A stretch of DNA of 64,000 nt, from positions 1 through 64,000 of the forward strand of contig NZ_CP059163.1 of NCBI RefSeq assembly GCF_013466785.1, given 5' to 3'. The notes beneath the pieces were generated by a model. The model was not told the origin of the DNA and did not search any database. It saw only the letters and a list, made by a program, of their open reading frames with translations. This DNA is from Nocardioides marinisabuli (GTDB lineage: Bacteria > Actinomycetota > Actinomycetes > Propionibacteriales > Nocardioidaceae). Shown in pieces: positions 54,681 through 62,903 of this stretch. Position 1 is the first letter of the stretch. Each line of letters starts with the position of its first letter. Position numbers and translations under genes: made by a program.

Positions 54681-55573
54681 TGAGCAGCCTGTGGGAGCAG
54701 TACCGCAGCGTCGTCGAGTTCGCCTTCGCCAACGCGATCTTCGGGCTCAGCACCTGGATCGCGATGTGGGCGGGCGTCTTCAGCCTGGCCGGCGCCTCGT
54801 TCGGCGCGGTGGGCGGCTTCACCGCCGCCCACCTCGACCTCACCTACGGCTCCGGCCCGGCGGTGCAGCTGCTGGCCGGCGCGGTCGGTGGCCTCCTGGC
54901 CGCCGCCGTGCTCTCCGTGCTGCTGCTCAAGCTGGAGAGCCACTGGATGGCGATGGCCACCATCGCCCTCATCCTGATCACCCGGGTCGTCGTGCTCTCC
55001 GCGGAGGGCCTGACCGGGGGCAGCGTCGGTACCGGCCTGTTCCGCCGGGTCGACCTGATCACGATCGTCGTGCTGGTCGCGGTGATCTGCTTCGCGCTGG
55101 CCCGGCTGCGGCACTCGAAGTTCGGACTGGCCGCGCACGCCGTCCGCGAGGACGCGGCGGTCGCCGCCGCACTCGGGATCAATCCGTTCACGATCCGCGC
55201 CACCGCCTTCGCCGCCAGCGGCATGGTCGCCGGCGTGGGTGGCGTGGTGCTGGCCAACCTGTTGCAGTACATCGGTCCGGACACCTTCTACATCACGCTG
55301 GCCTTCACCATGGCCGCCGCGATGGTGCTCGGTGGGACCTACCACTGGGCGGGTCCCTTGGTCGGGGCGATCGTGTTCGTCGGGCTGCCAGAGGTCGTGC
55401 GCAGCTACATCGGCGACATCGACGAGCTGATCACCGGAGCGCTGCTCGTCGTGATCATGGTCTGGCTGCCCCGCGGTCTCGTCGACCCGCAGCGTCGACT
55501 GCCGCGGCGCCGGCGTCGCGGCTCCCAGCACACCCCCGTCATCGAGCCGACGTTGCAGGAGGCCGCCCGATGA
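54680..55573 (+). CDS. Branched-chain-type ABC transporter permease (LivM-like)
   Basis: Second permease, 297 residues, with the LivM pattern of IMWAGVFSLAGASFGAVGG at the start and a later segment RHSKFGLAAHAVREDAAVAAALGINPFTIRATAF that contacts the ATPase. It pairs with the LivH-like protein to make the channel. Starts and stops overlap neighbours by 1 and 4 bases. Confidence 0.92.
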   Translation: MSSLWEQYRSVVEFAFANAIFGLSTWIAMWAGVFSLAGASFGAVGGFTAAHLDLTYGSGPAVQLLAGAVGGLLAAAVLSVLLLKLESHWMAMATIALILITRVVVLSAEGLTGGSVGTGLFRRVDLITIVVLVAVICFALARLRHSKFGLAAHAVREDAAVAAALGINPFTIRATAFAASGMVAGVGGVVLANLLQYIGPDTFYITLAFTMAAAMVLGGTYHWAGPLVGAIVFVGLPEVVRSYIGDIDELITGALLVVIMVWLPRGLVDPQRRLPRRRRRGSQHTPVIEPTLQEAAR

Positions 55574-56383
55574 GCGCCAGGACCCTCGGCAGCACGCTGC
55601 TGCACCTCCAGGACGTCGCCAAGCACTTCGGCGGGGTCAAGGCCGTTGACGGCGTCACCCTGAGCGTGCCCACCGGCACCGTGATGGGCCTGATGGGCCC
55701 CAACGGCGCGGGCAAGACCAGCCTGCTCAACCTGATCACCGGCTTCTACAGTCCCGACCAGGGCTCCATCGTCTTCGAGGACGCCGAGATCGCGGGCCAC
55801 AGCGCGCACGCCATCAGCCGGCAGGGCATCACCCGGACCTACCAGAACGTCCGGCTGCTCAGCGGCTTCAGCGTGCTCGACCAGGTCGTCACCGGCATGT
55901 ACGCCGATCGCAGGGCGTGGTCGCTGGGCAGCCTGCTGTTCTCCCCGCGGGAGCGGCGCGAGCGGCGCGAGTGCGAGGAGCGCGCCGCCGCGCTGCTCGA
56001 CCGGGTCGGTGTGACCGAACGGCGCGAGCTGGCCGACGAGCTGCCCTACGGCACCCAGCGTCGGGTCGAGATCGCGCGGGCCCTGGCCACCGGGCCCCGC
56101 CTGATCCTGCTCGACGAGCCCACGGCCGGCATGAACGCCGAGGAGTCGACGCAGATCGGCGAGCTCGTGCGTTCGGTGCGCGACGACGGAGTCACGGTGA
56201 TGCTCATCGAGCACAACATGCGCCTGATCCTCGACTACTGCGACGCCGCCTACGTCATGAGCTTCGGCACGGTGCTCGCGCACGGCACGCCCCGTGAGTG
56301 CGTGGACGACCCCCCGTGTCCAGGAGGCCTACTTCGGAAAGGAAGCCGATGCTTCAGACATCCCGGCTCTGCGCGAGCTATAG
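55570..56383 (+). CDS. ABC transporter ATP-binding protein (LivG-like), frameshift near the C-terminus
   Basis: ATPase with Walker A GPNGAGKTSLLNL, signature-region YGTQRRVEIARALATGP and Walker B LILLDEPTAGM. The frame stays correct to GTPRECVDDP, then a run of six C (56310-56315) shifts it. Removing one C gives RVQEAYFGKEADASDIPALREL and a stop at 56381-56383, the normal LivG C-terminus (270 residues), overlapping livF by 35 bases. The nucleotide-binding core is intact, so it may work even if the indel is real. Confidence 0.88.
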
Positions 56384-57041
56384 AGCGATCCAGGCGGTCC
56401 GCGACGTCAGCATCGAGGTGCCCGACGGCAGCCTCGTCGCGGTGCTCGGCGCCAACGGTGCCGGCAAGTCCACCCTGGTGCGCTCCATCGCCGGGGTGCA
56501 CCGCCAGAAGACGGGGACGGTACTGCTGGACGGCACCCCCATCCAGTCGATGCCGCTGCACAAGATCACCCGGCTCGGCGTGGCCCTGGTGCCCGAGGGC
56601 CGCCACGTCGTCGCCCCGCTCACCGTCGCGGAGAACCTGGCGCTGAGCAGCTACGCCGGCCGTTCGGACCAGGCGCTGGAGGACCGGGTCTACGACCTGT
56701 TCCCCCGCCTGGCCGAGCGACGCGACCAGGCCGCGGGCCTGATGAGCGGTGGCGAGCAGCAGATGCTCGCGATGGGGCGCGCCCTGATGACCCGACCCCG
56801 GGTGCTGCTGCTCGACGAGCCGTCGATGGGGCTGGCCCCCTCGATCATCTCGGTGATCTACGAAGCCATCGCCGCCCTGCACGCCGAGGGCCAGAGCATC
56901 CTGCTGATCGAGCAGGACGCGACCCGGGCGCTGGCGGTCGCCGACCACGCCTACCTTCTCCAGCGCGGAGAGGTGCGCATGGCCGGCACCCCGGCCGAGC
57001 TCGCCCAGAGCGACGACATCAAGAAGGCCTACCTCGGATGA
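56349..57041 (+). CDS. ABC transporter ATP-binding protein (LivF-like)
   Basis: ATPase of 230 residues: Walker A GANGAGKSTLVRS, Q-loop PEGRHVVAPLTVAENL, signature MSGGEQQMLAMGRALM, Walker B VLLLDEPSMGLAPS. The PEGR motif is typical of LivF. An AAGGAAG ribosome site lies before the ATG. It completes a five-gene importer; the IclR gene overlaps by ATGA. Confidence 0.93.
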   Translation: MLQTSRLCASYRAIQAVRDVSIEVPDGSLVAVLGANGAGKSTLVRSIAGVHRQKTGTVLLDGTPIQSMPLHKITRLGVALVPEGRHVVAPLTVAENLALSSYAGRSDQALEDRVYDLFPRLAERRDQAAGLMSGGEQQMLAMGRALMTRPRVLLLDEPSMGLAPSIISVIYEAIAALHAEGQSILLIEQDATRALAVADHAYLLQRGEVRMAGTPAELAQSDDIKKAYLG

Positions 57042-57898
57042 GCGCGCAGAACCCGCCCGTGGCGATCGGTGAGGGGGTCGACCGCCGCAATGTGGTCGCC
57101 TCGGTGCTGAAGGCGTGCTCGGTCGTGGAGGCCCTGGCCGGCGGCGCCTCGGAGTACTCTGTCGCCGAGGTAGCCGAAGCGACCGGCCTCGGCAAGACCA
57201 CCGTGCACCGGTTGCTGGCCACGCTGGTGCTCTCCGGCTGGGTCGAGCGCGGACCGCGCGACGGCTACCGGCTGAGCATCAGCATGCTGCGCCTCTCCCA
57301 CGCCGCCCAGCGCAACTTCAGCATCCGCGACCAGGCCCTGCCGCACCTGCGTGACCTGGCGGGGCGCTTCGGCGACACCGCGTTCTTGATGGTGCCGACC
57401 GACGACGGCGCGGTCATCGTCGAGATGGTCGAGGGCAACAGCCCGTTGAAGGTCAACACCGTCTCCGTCGGCACCGTGCTGCCCTACCACGTCGGTGGCG
57501 GCGCGACGGTGATGGCCGCTTTCGTCGACGAGCTGCACCAGCGCGCCTTGAGCGCGCCCCGCCGGCGCTTCACCCAGCGCACGGAGACGTCGGTGGAGGC
57601 ACTCGAGGCACGCTTCGAACGGATCCGTCGCGACGGCTACGTCGTTGCTGCCGAGGACCTCAACAACGGCGTCGCCGTGGTCAGCGCCCCCGTCTTCGAC
57701 CGGGGCGGCGAGCTGATCTGCACCCTCAGCCTCGGCGGTGCCGCCGCCGGCTTCGCCGGGGCGCGTCTCGACGAGGTCGTCTCGGCCATCGTCAACGCCT
57801 GCGCAGGTCTCTCCTCGCGCCTGGGCGCACCCGCCTCGCTCGTCTCAGACCTGTGGCCCGACGCCACCCATACCGACAGACAGGACTCCCATGAATGA
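57038..57898 (+). CDS. IclR family transcriptional regulator
   Basis: Regulator of 286 residues. A winged helix-turn-helix (SVAEVAEATGLGKTTVHRLLATLVLSGWVER, about 41-72) precedes a GAF-like effector domain with GDTAFLMVPTDDGAVIVEMV, VLPYHVGGGATVMAAF, VAAEDLNNGVAVVSAPVFDR. IclR proteins usually control the catabolic operon they belong to and respond to a pathway metabolite. It sits inside the operon between transporter and enzyme genes, and the dyads at 52521-52554 are its probable operator. The lyase gene starts 8 bases before its stop. Confidence 0.92.
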   Translation: MSAQNPPVAIGEGVDRRNVVASVLKACSVVEALAGGASEYSVAEVAEATGLGKTTVHRLLATLVLSGWVERGPRDGYRLSISMLRLSHAAQRNFSIRDQALPHLRDLAGRFGDTAFLMVPTDDGAVIVEMVEGNSPLKVNTVSVGTVLPYHVGGGATVMAAFVDELHQRALSAPRRRFTQRTETSVEALEARFERIRRDGYVVAAEDLNNGVAVVSAPVFDRGGELICTLSLGGAAAGFAGARLDEVVSAIVNACAGLSSRLGAPASLVSDLWPDATHTDRQDSHE

Positions 57899-58757
57899 CT
57901 TCCGCCAGCAGCTCGCCGAGGACCTCGTCTTCGCGCCGGGCGTCTGGGACGGGCTGACCGCACGGCTGGCCGAGCAGGCCGGCTTCCGGGCGCTGTGCGC
58001 CAGCGGCTTCGCCATCTCGGCGAGCCTGGGCCTCCCCGACGCCGAGCTCTACTCCATGAGCGAGAACCTCGACGCCGTGCGCCGCATCCGTGGCGCCTCG
58101 CGCCTGCCTGTGGTCGCCGACATCGACACCGGGTACGGCAACGCCGTCAACGCGGCGCGCACCGCGCGGATGTTCGCCGATGCCGGGGTCTCCGCGGTGT
58201 TCATGGAGGACCAGATGGCGCCCAAGCGGTGCCCCATCTGCGTCACAGACGCCCCGGACCTCCTGCCGATGGGCGAGGCCGCCGGCAAGATCCGGGCGGT
58301 GCGCGACGAGGTCGGCGACCAGCTGGTCCTGATCGGTCGAACCGACGGGATCGGCGACGACGCCATCCGTCGGGCGGTCGCCTACGTCGAGGCCGGCGCC
58401 GAGATGATCATGCCGATCTCGCGGGGCTTCCCGGACGCCGAGTCGTGGGCCCGCCTGCGCCGCGAGTGCGGGGTCCCACTCATGTGCAGCCAGACCGCCT
58501 GGACCTGGGTCGCCGAGCAGTTCACGCCCGAGGTGATGCGCGAGATCGGGATCGGCCTGGCCCTGCTGCCCACCCAGATCCTCCTCGCGGCCACGACCGC
58601 CATGCAGGACTCGCTGCGCGCCCTGGCCGCCGGCACCCAGCCCTCGCAGGTCAGCGCCGACTACATGGAGCACCGCGAGTTCCTCGAGGTCATCGGCTTC
58701 GACGAGGTCATCAGCCGCCAGGAGAAGTACATGCCCGCCACCCTGCAGGAGGACTGA
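57891..58757 (+). CDS. Isocitrate lyase/PEP mutase superfamily lyase
   Basis: TIM-barrel enzyme of 288 residues, near 2-methylisocitrate lyase, dimethylmalate lyase and carboxyvinyl-carboxyphosphonate mutase. Metal-site residues are in VADIDTGYGN (Asp77, Asp79) and FMEDQ (Glu106); LIGRTDG follows. The catalytic loop is PKRCPIC (111-117): the Cys is kept, but the usual K(K/R)CGH becomes KRCPI. It probably splits a 2-hydroxy-carboxylic acid into pyruvate, glyoxylate or similar plus a second acid, as dimethylmalate lyase does. The product of the adjacent dehydratase is its likely substrate. Confidence 0.8.
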   Translation: MNDFRQQLAEDLVFAPGVWDGLTARLAEQAGFRALCASGFAISASLGLPDAELYSMSENLDAVRRIRGASRLPVVADIDTGYGNAVNAARTARMFADAGVSAVFMEDQMAPKRCPICVTDAPDLLPMGEAAGKIRAVRDEVGDQLVLIGRTDGIGDDAIRRAVAYVEAGAEMIMPISRGFPDAESWARLRRECGVPLMCSQTAWTWVAEQFTPEVMREIGIGLALLPTQILLAATTAMQDSLRALAAGTQPSQVSADYMEHREFLEVIGFDEVISRQEKYMPATLQED

Positions 58758-58760
58758 GCC

Positions 58761-60026
58761 ATGGGCCAGACCATCACCCAGAAGATCCTCGCCCGGGTCG
58801 CCGAGCGCGAGCACGTCGGACCCGGCGAGAACCACGCCGTGCGACCCGACTACATGATCGCCTACGACTTCCCCGGCTACACCGACCGGTTCTTCCGCCA
58901 GATGGAGGAGGACTTCGGGATGACGCAGGTGGCCGAGCCGGACCGCTACGTGCTGTTCGTCGACCACATGCTCACCAACAACGACGCCCGCGAGGCGGAG
59001 GTGCACAAGGTCACCCGCGACTGGGCGCACAAGAACGGTGTGCACTTCCACGAGAACGAGGGCATCGGGCACCAGGTCGCCGCCGAGCTCGGGTACGCCC
59101 GGCCCGGCACCTTCCTCATCCACTTCGACGGCCACATCTCCAGCCTCGGCGCCTTCGGTGCCCTGGGCATGGGCGTGCGCCGCGACCTGCTCGAGGGCTG
59201 GGTCACCGGCGGCATCCACCTCGACGTGCCGGCCAGCACCCGCTTCCACCTCACCGGCGGCTTCGCGCCGGGTGTGGAGAGCCGCGACCTGATCCACCAG
59301 ATCATCTCCGACATCGGCGCCGACGGCGTCGCCTTCCAGGTGATGGAGTACACCGGTCCCGGGGCGGAGTCGATGCCGCTGGGCCACCGCCAGTCGCTGT
59401 GCGGCATGGCGATGTTCGCCGGCGGGGTGTCGGCGATCTTCAACCCCGACGAGATGAGCCTGGAGTACAGCCGCGGGGTCACCGACCGCGACCTCGGGCC
59501 GCTCTACAGCGACCCCGACGCCGTCTACACTGCGCGCCACGACTACGACCTCGACCAGCTGAGCCCGCAGGTGGTGCTGCCGGGCTCCGCGCGCTCCTCG
59601 CACACCGTGCCGGTCGGCGACGTCGCCGGGCAGAGCATCAACCGGGCGTTCATCGGCTCCTGCGCGAGCGGGCGCATCGAGGACATCCGCGCGGCGGCAG
59701 AGATCCTGGAGGGCAAGAAGGTCGCGTCGGGCATCGAGCTCAACGTCGTCCCGACCTCGAAGCGGATCTACGACCAGGCCGAGTCGGAGGGCCTGCTCAC
59801 CGTGCTCCGCGACGCCGGCGCCCAGGTCGTCGACTCCTCCTGCGACTTCTGCTTCGGCTACGCCAAGCCGCTGGCGGCCGGGGAGTCCTGCGTGTCCACC
59901 GGGGTGCTCAACATCTCCGGACGGATGGGCAGCCCCGACTCCGAGATCTACATGGGCTCGGCCTCGACCGTGGCCGCCAGCGCCCTGGCCGGCCGGCTCA
60001 CCGACCCGCGGGAGGCAGTGCAGTGA
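58761..60026 (+). CDS. Aconitase-superfamily dehydratase, large subunit (LeuC/DmdA-like)
   Basis: Large subunit of 421 residues, the length of LeuC/archaeal homoaconitase-type proteins. The [4Fe-4S] ligands are Cys301 in FIGSCASGR and Cys361/Cys364 in SSCDFCFG, at exactly the 60 and 3 residue spacing of LeuC. Three active-site motifs differ: GDSHT is FDGHI, GSCTNGR is GSCASGR, and NRNF-x-GRMG is VLNISGRMG. It should interconvert an unsaturated acid and its 2-hydroxy form. AGGAGG lies before the ATG at the end of the lyase gene. It is clearly not housekeeping LeuC. Confidence 0.82.
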   Translation: MGQTITQKILARVAEREHVGPGENHAVRPDYMIAYDFPGYTDRFFRQMEEDFGMTQVAEPDRYVLFVDHMLTNNDAREAEVHKVTRDWAHKNGVHFHENEGIGHQVAAELGYARPGTFLIHFDGHISSLGAFGALGMGVRRDLLEGWVTGGIHLDVPASTRFHLTGGFAPGVESRDLIHQIISDIGADGVAFQVMEYTGPGAESMPLGHRQSLCGMAMFAGGVSAIFNPDEMSLEYSRGVTDRDLGPLYSDPDAVYTARHDYDLDQLSPQVVLPGSARSSHTVPVGDVAGQSINRAFIGSCASGRIEDIRAAAEILEGKKVASGIELNVVPTSKRIYDQAESEGLLTVLRDAGAQVVDSSCDFCFGYAKPLAAGESCVSTGVLNISGRMGSPDSEIYMGSASTVAASALAGRLTDPREAVQ

Positions 60027-60589
60027 CCACCGGGACGACCACGACGTCCGGCACCCCGAGCAGCTCCGGCTCGGCCCTGCCGGACGTGATGACCGGGCGC
60101 GTCGCCTGGATCTTCGGCGACGACTTCGACATCGACCTGATGATCGGCGTCGCGAACATCAAGTACACCGACCCCGAGAAGCTGCACGCGGTGTGCATGA
60201 AGGCCTATGAGGAGGACTTCACCGACCACGTCCGAGCCGGTGACTGGCTCGTCGGCGGGCGCAACTTCGGGTACGGCCACCCGCACTACGTCGCGATGAC
60301 CGCGATGCGCAACGAGGGCATCGTCGGGGTGCTGGCCGAGTCCTTCTCCCCCGGCTTCTGGCGCGGGGAGATCTCCAACGGCATGCCGCTGCTCAGCGTC
60401 CCGGGCATCTCGACCGCCGTGGAGCGCTGGGACGACCTCGAGGTCGACTGGCGCGCCGCGACCGTGCGGGTGCCGGGCAAGGACCTCGTGCTGCAGGGCG
60501 AGGTCCTCAACGAGCGCTACCTGACGATGCTCGCCGCCGGCGGCCGCTACCAGCTGCTGCTCGAGGAGCACCGGCAGCGCACCCGCTAG
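60023..60589 (+). CDS. Aconitase-superfamily dehydratase, small subunit (LeuD/DmdB-like)
   Basis: Swivel-domain subunit of 188 residues, translation-coupled to the large subunit (GTG within the end of the previous frame). The fold markers are GRVAWIFGDDFDIDLMIG, HVRAGDWLVGGRNFGYG and VLAESFSPGFWRGEISNGMPLL. The substrate/catalytic loop is GHPHYVA at residues 85-91, where LeuD, aconitase and homoaconitase have GSSREHA, so the catalytic Ser and binding Arg are replaced. A Thr/Ser/Gly-rich tail of about 20 residues precedes the domain. Confidence 0.82.
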   Translation: MTTGTTTTSGTPSSSGSALPDVMTGRVAWIFGDDFDIDLMIGVANIKYTDPEKLHAVCMKAYEEDFTDHVRAGDWLVGGRNFGYGHPHYVAMTAMRNEGIVGVLAESFSPGFWRGEISNGMPLLSVPGISTAVERWDDLEVDWRAATVRVPGKDLVLQGEVLNERYLTMLAAGGRYQLLLEEHRQRTR

Positions 60590-60660
60590 GTCCGGGCGCC
60601 ACCGCCGGGCACGGCCGGGGGACCCGGACCGCAGGACCGGCCTGGTGGCCTTGACAGCAC

Positions 60661-60687
60661 GCGGCGCCCGGTCTTCCCGGGCGCCGC
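60661..60687. terminator. Bidirectional terminator hairpin
   Basis: Perfect 11-bp stem GCGGCGCCCGG/CCGGGCGCCGC with loop TCTTC between the convergent dehydratase operon and phoX-type gene; flanking CACGC/GCGTG extend it with a bulge. Confidence 0.82.
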
Positions 60688-60711
60688 GGCGTGTAGAGGT
60701 CGAGCCGGGGC

Positions 60712-62859
60712 TCAGCGGTCCCGGAAGGCGACGACGACCGAGGGCCGCGGGAAGTCGTCGCTGTGCGGCCAGGTGGAGGCCTGCTTCTCGAAGGTGGCCC
60801 CGTCGACCTCGCCCGGGTGCTGCACGGCGACCCACAGCGAGCGGTTGTCGTCGGTGACGAGCGGCCCGCAGGCCTCCGCACCCCGCGGCACCGTCAGGAA
60901 CTGGGTCACCCGGCCGCGCTCGGCGCCGGCGACCGGCACCCGGAAGACGCCGTCGTTGGAGCCCAGCGCGTTGCCGTCGGTGGAGATCCACAGGTTGCCG
61001 CGGTCGTCGAAGGCCACGTTGTCGGGGCAGGAGATCGGGCTGACCTGCGACTTGTCGAAGCCCGCGAAGTAGCTCTCGGGCGCCTCCGGGTCGCCGCAGA
61101 CCAGCATCAGGTCCCAGGTGAAGGCGAGGGCCGCGTGGTCACCGCCGGCGGGGGTCAGCTCGAGCACGTAGCCGTTGCGGTTGCCGGAGGCCTGGGTGAG
61201 CGGGGCCCCGATCGAGGAGCGCACCATCGAGGAGGTCAGCGGGTTCGCCTCGTCGGGCGGGAAGGTGCTGCCGCGCTGGGAGTTGTTGGTCAGCGCGACG
61301 TAGACCCGGCCGTTGACGGGGTTGGGCTCGACGTCCTCGGGCCGGTCCATGCGGGTGGGCGCGACCTGGTCGGCGGCCAGGCGGGTCCACAGCAGCACGT
61401 CGGCGACGCTCATGCCGGGCACGAACGAGGTGGTCTCGTCGCAGAGCGGGATCCACTCGCCGGTGCCGTCGTGCTGCCCGTCCTCGGTGCCGTCGCCGAC
61501 GAGCTTGGCCACGGACAGGGTGCCGGCGGTGAGCAGCGTCTTGTTGTGTCGGCGCGCCTTCGCCGAGGGCCCCTTCCGCATCGCGTCGCGGGAGACGAAC
61601 CGGTAGAGGTAGTCGCCGCGCTCGTCGTCGCCCATGTAGGCCACCACGTGCCCGTCGTCGGTGAGCGCGACGTTGGCGCCCTCGTGCTTGAAGCGGCCCA
61701 GCATCGTGTGCTTGACCGGCGCCTCGTCGGGCTCGTAGGGGTCGAGCTCGACGATCCACCCGAAGCGGTGCGGCTCGTGCGGGTCGGCGGCGAGGTCGAA
61801 GCGGTCGTCGACGGCGCTCCAGCCGCGCCCCGACCCGGTGATCCCGTAGCGGGCGTAGGCCTCGGTGTAGCGCGGGTCGAGGCTCTGGCCCTCGGGCAGG
61901 TCGAAGTACTGGTTGAAGTTCTCCTCGCCCGACAGCACGGTGCCCCACGGGGTGTGGCCGCCGGCGCAGTTGTTCAGCGTGCCGAGCACGGTGGTGCCGC
62001 TCGGGTCGGCGCTGGTGCGCAGCCGCTCGTCGCCGGCCGCGGGACCGGTCAGCGTGAACGGGGTGTCGATGTGGACCCGGCGGTTGTAGCGGGCCTTCTT
62101 GAGGCTCTTGACCCGGCGCCAGGAGCCGGCGCGCGAGCCGCGGCGGATCTCGACGACCGACATGCCGTGGTTGGCCATCGCGATCGCGGCGACCTCGGTG
62201 TCGCTGTAGAGGCCCGTGGGGAACATCAGGGCCTCGTCGGTGTACTCGTGGTTGACCACGAGCAGCGAGCGGTCCTTGCGGTCGCGCTTGGCGTCGCGCA
62301 GCGGCAGCACGCCCACGTAGTCGCAGTTGTAGCCGAACTGCTGCTTGGCAGCCTCGGGGGTCTGGCGGCGCACGTCGAAGGCGGGGGCGCCGGCCACGAC
62401 GCCGTCGCCCCAGCGGATCACCACGTCGTGGGCGAAGCCCGAGGGGGTCACGACCGCGTCGCGCTTGTTCGGCGGCACGGGGGTGAACGCGGCGCGGGCC
62501 AGGTCGCCGGAGACCGGGCGGCCCGCGGCGGCGGGCCCGGCGGGCTCGGCGGCGGCCGGGGCCACCGCCACGGCGGCGAGGGTGCCGCCGAGCACCATCA
62601 CGCCACCGCCGGCGACCGCGCCGCGCAGCACGGCGCGACGGGCGACGGCCTTGGTGATCTCGTCCTGCACGTGCCCGTGGCCGGTGCGGTTGGGCTCGGG
62701 GTGGTCGCAGGCGTTGCCGCAGCGGTACTGGCAGGTCATGAAGCTCCGGCCGCCGTGGCGCAGGCCGGTGGGGGCGAGCGGCAGCAGCGTCCGGGCGCCC
62801 GGGGAGGTGGCCGGGGAGGCGCCCGGGGAGACGGCGGGGCGGGCGGGGGTGCAGGTCAT
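60712..62859 (-). CDS. PhoX family phosphatase
   Basis: Secreted alkaline-phosphatase-type protein of 715 residues (PhoX, calcium/iron dependent in known members). Family landmarks are MTCQYRCGNACDHPEPN, LLVVNHEYTDEALMFP, NNCAGGHTPWGTVLSGEENFNQYF, and SCPDNVAFDDRGNLWISTDGN. An RRAVLRGAVAGGGVMVLGG segment near residue 75 is a twin-arginine signal placed unusually far in, which is normal for PhoX. The ATG at 62859 has AGGAGCC upstream; an internal ATG at MTCQYRCG is possible. No Pho box was recognised. Confidence 0.88.
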   Translation of the reverse strand: MTCTPARPAVSPGASPATSPGARTLLPLAPTGLRHGGRSFMTCQYRCGNACDHPEPNRTGHGHVQDEITKAVARRAVLRGAVAGGGVMVLGGTLAAVAVAPAAAEPAGPAAAGRPVSGDLARAAFTPVPPNKRDAVVTPSGFAHDVVIRWGDGVVAGAPAFDVRRQTPEAAKQQFGYNCDYVGVLPLRDAKRDRKDRSLLVVNHEYTDEALMFPTGLYSDTEVAAIAMANHGMSVVEIRRGSRAGSWRRVKSLKKARYNRRVHIDTPFTLTGPAAGDERLRTSADPSGTTVLGTLNNCAGGHTPWGTVLSGEENFNQYFDLPEGQSLDPRYTEAYARYGITGSGRGWSAVDDRFDLAADPHEPHRFGWIVELDPYEPDEAPVKHTMLGRFKHEGANVALTDDGHVVAYMGDDERGDYLYRFVSRDAMRKGPSAKARRHNKTLLTAGTLSVAKLVGDGTEDGQHDGTGEWIPLCDETTSFVPGMSVADVLLWTRLAADQVAPTRMDRPEDVEPNPVNGRVYVALTNNSQRGSTFPPDEANPLTSSMVRSSIGAPLTQASGNRNGYVLELTPAGGDHAALAFTWDLMLVCGDPEAPESYFAGFDKSQVSPISCPDNVAFDDRGNLWISTDGNALGSNDGVFRVPVAGAERGRVTQFLTVPRGAEACGPLVTDDNRSLWVAVQHPGEVDGATFEKQASTWPHSDDFPRPSVVVAFRDR

Positions 62860-62903
62860 GGCGGGTGGCTCCTGGGTCGTGGGGGTCCTACGCGCCAGCG
62901 AAC

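Noticed and set aside
58761..60589. Housekeeping leuCD (isopropylmalate isomerase)
   Set aside because: GSSRE, GDSHT and NRNF motifs are altered, and the genes lie in an importer/lyase operon without other leucine genes.
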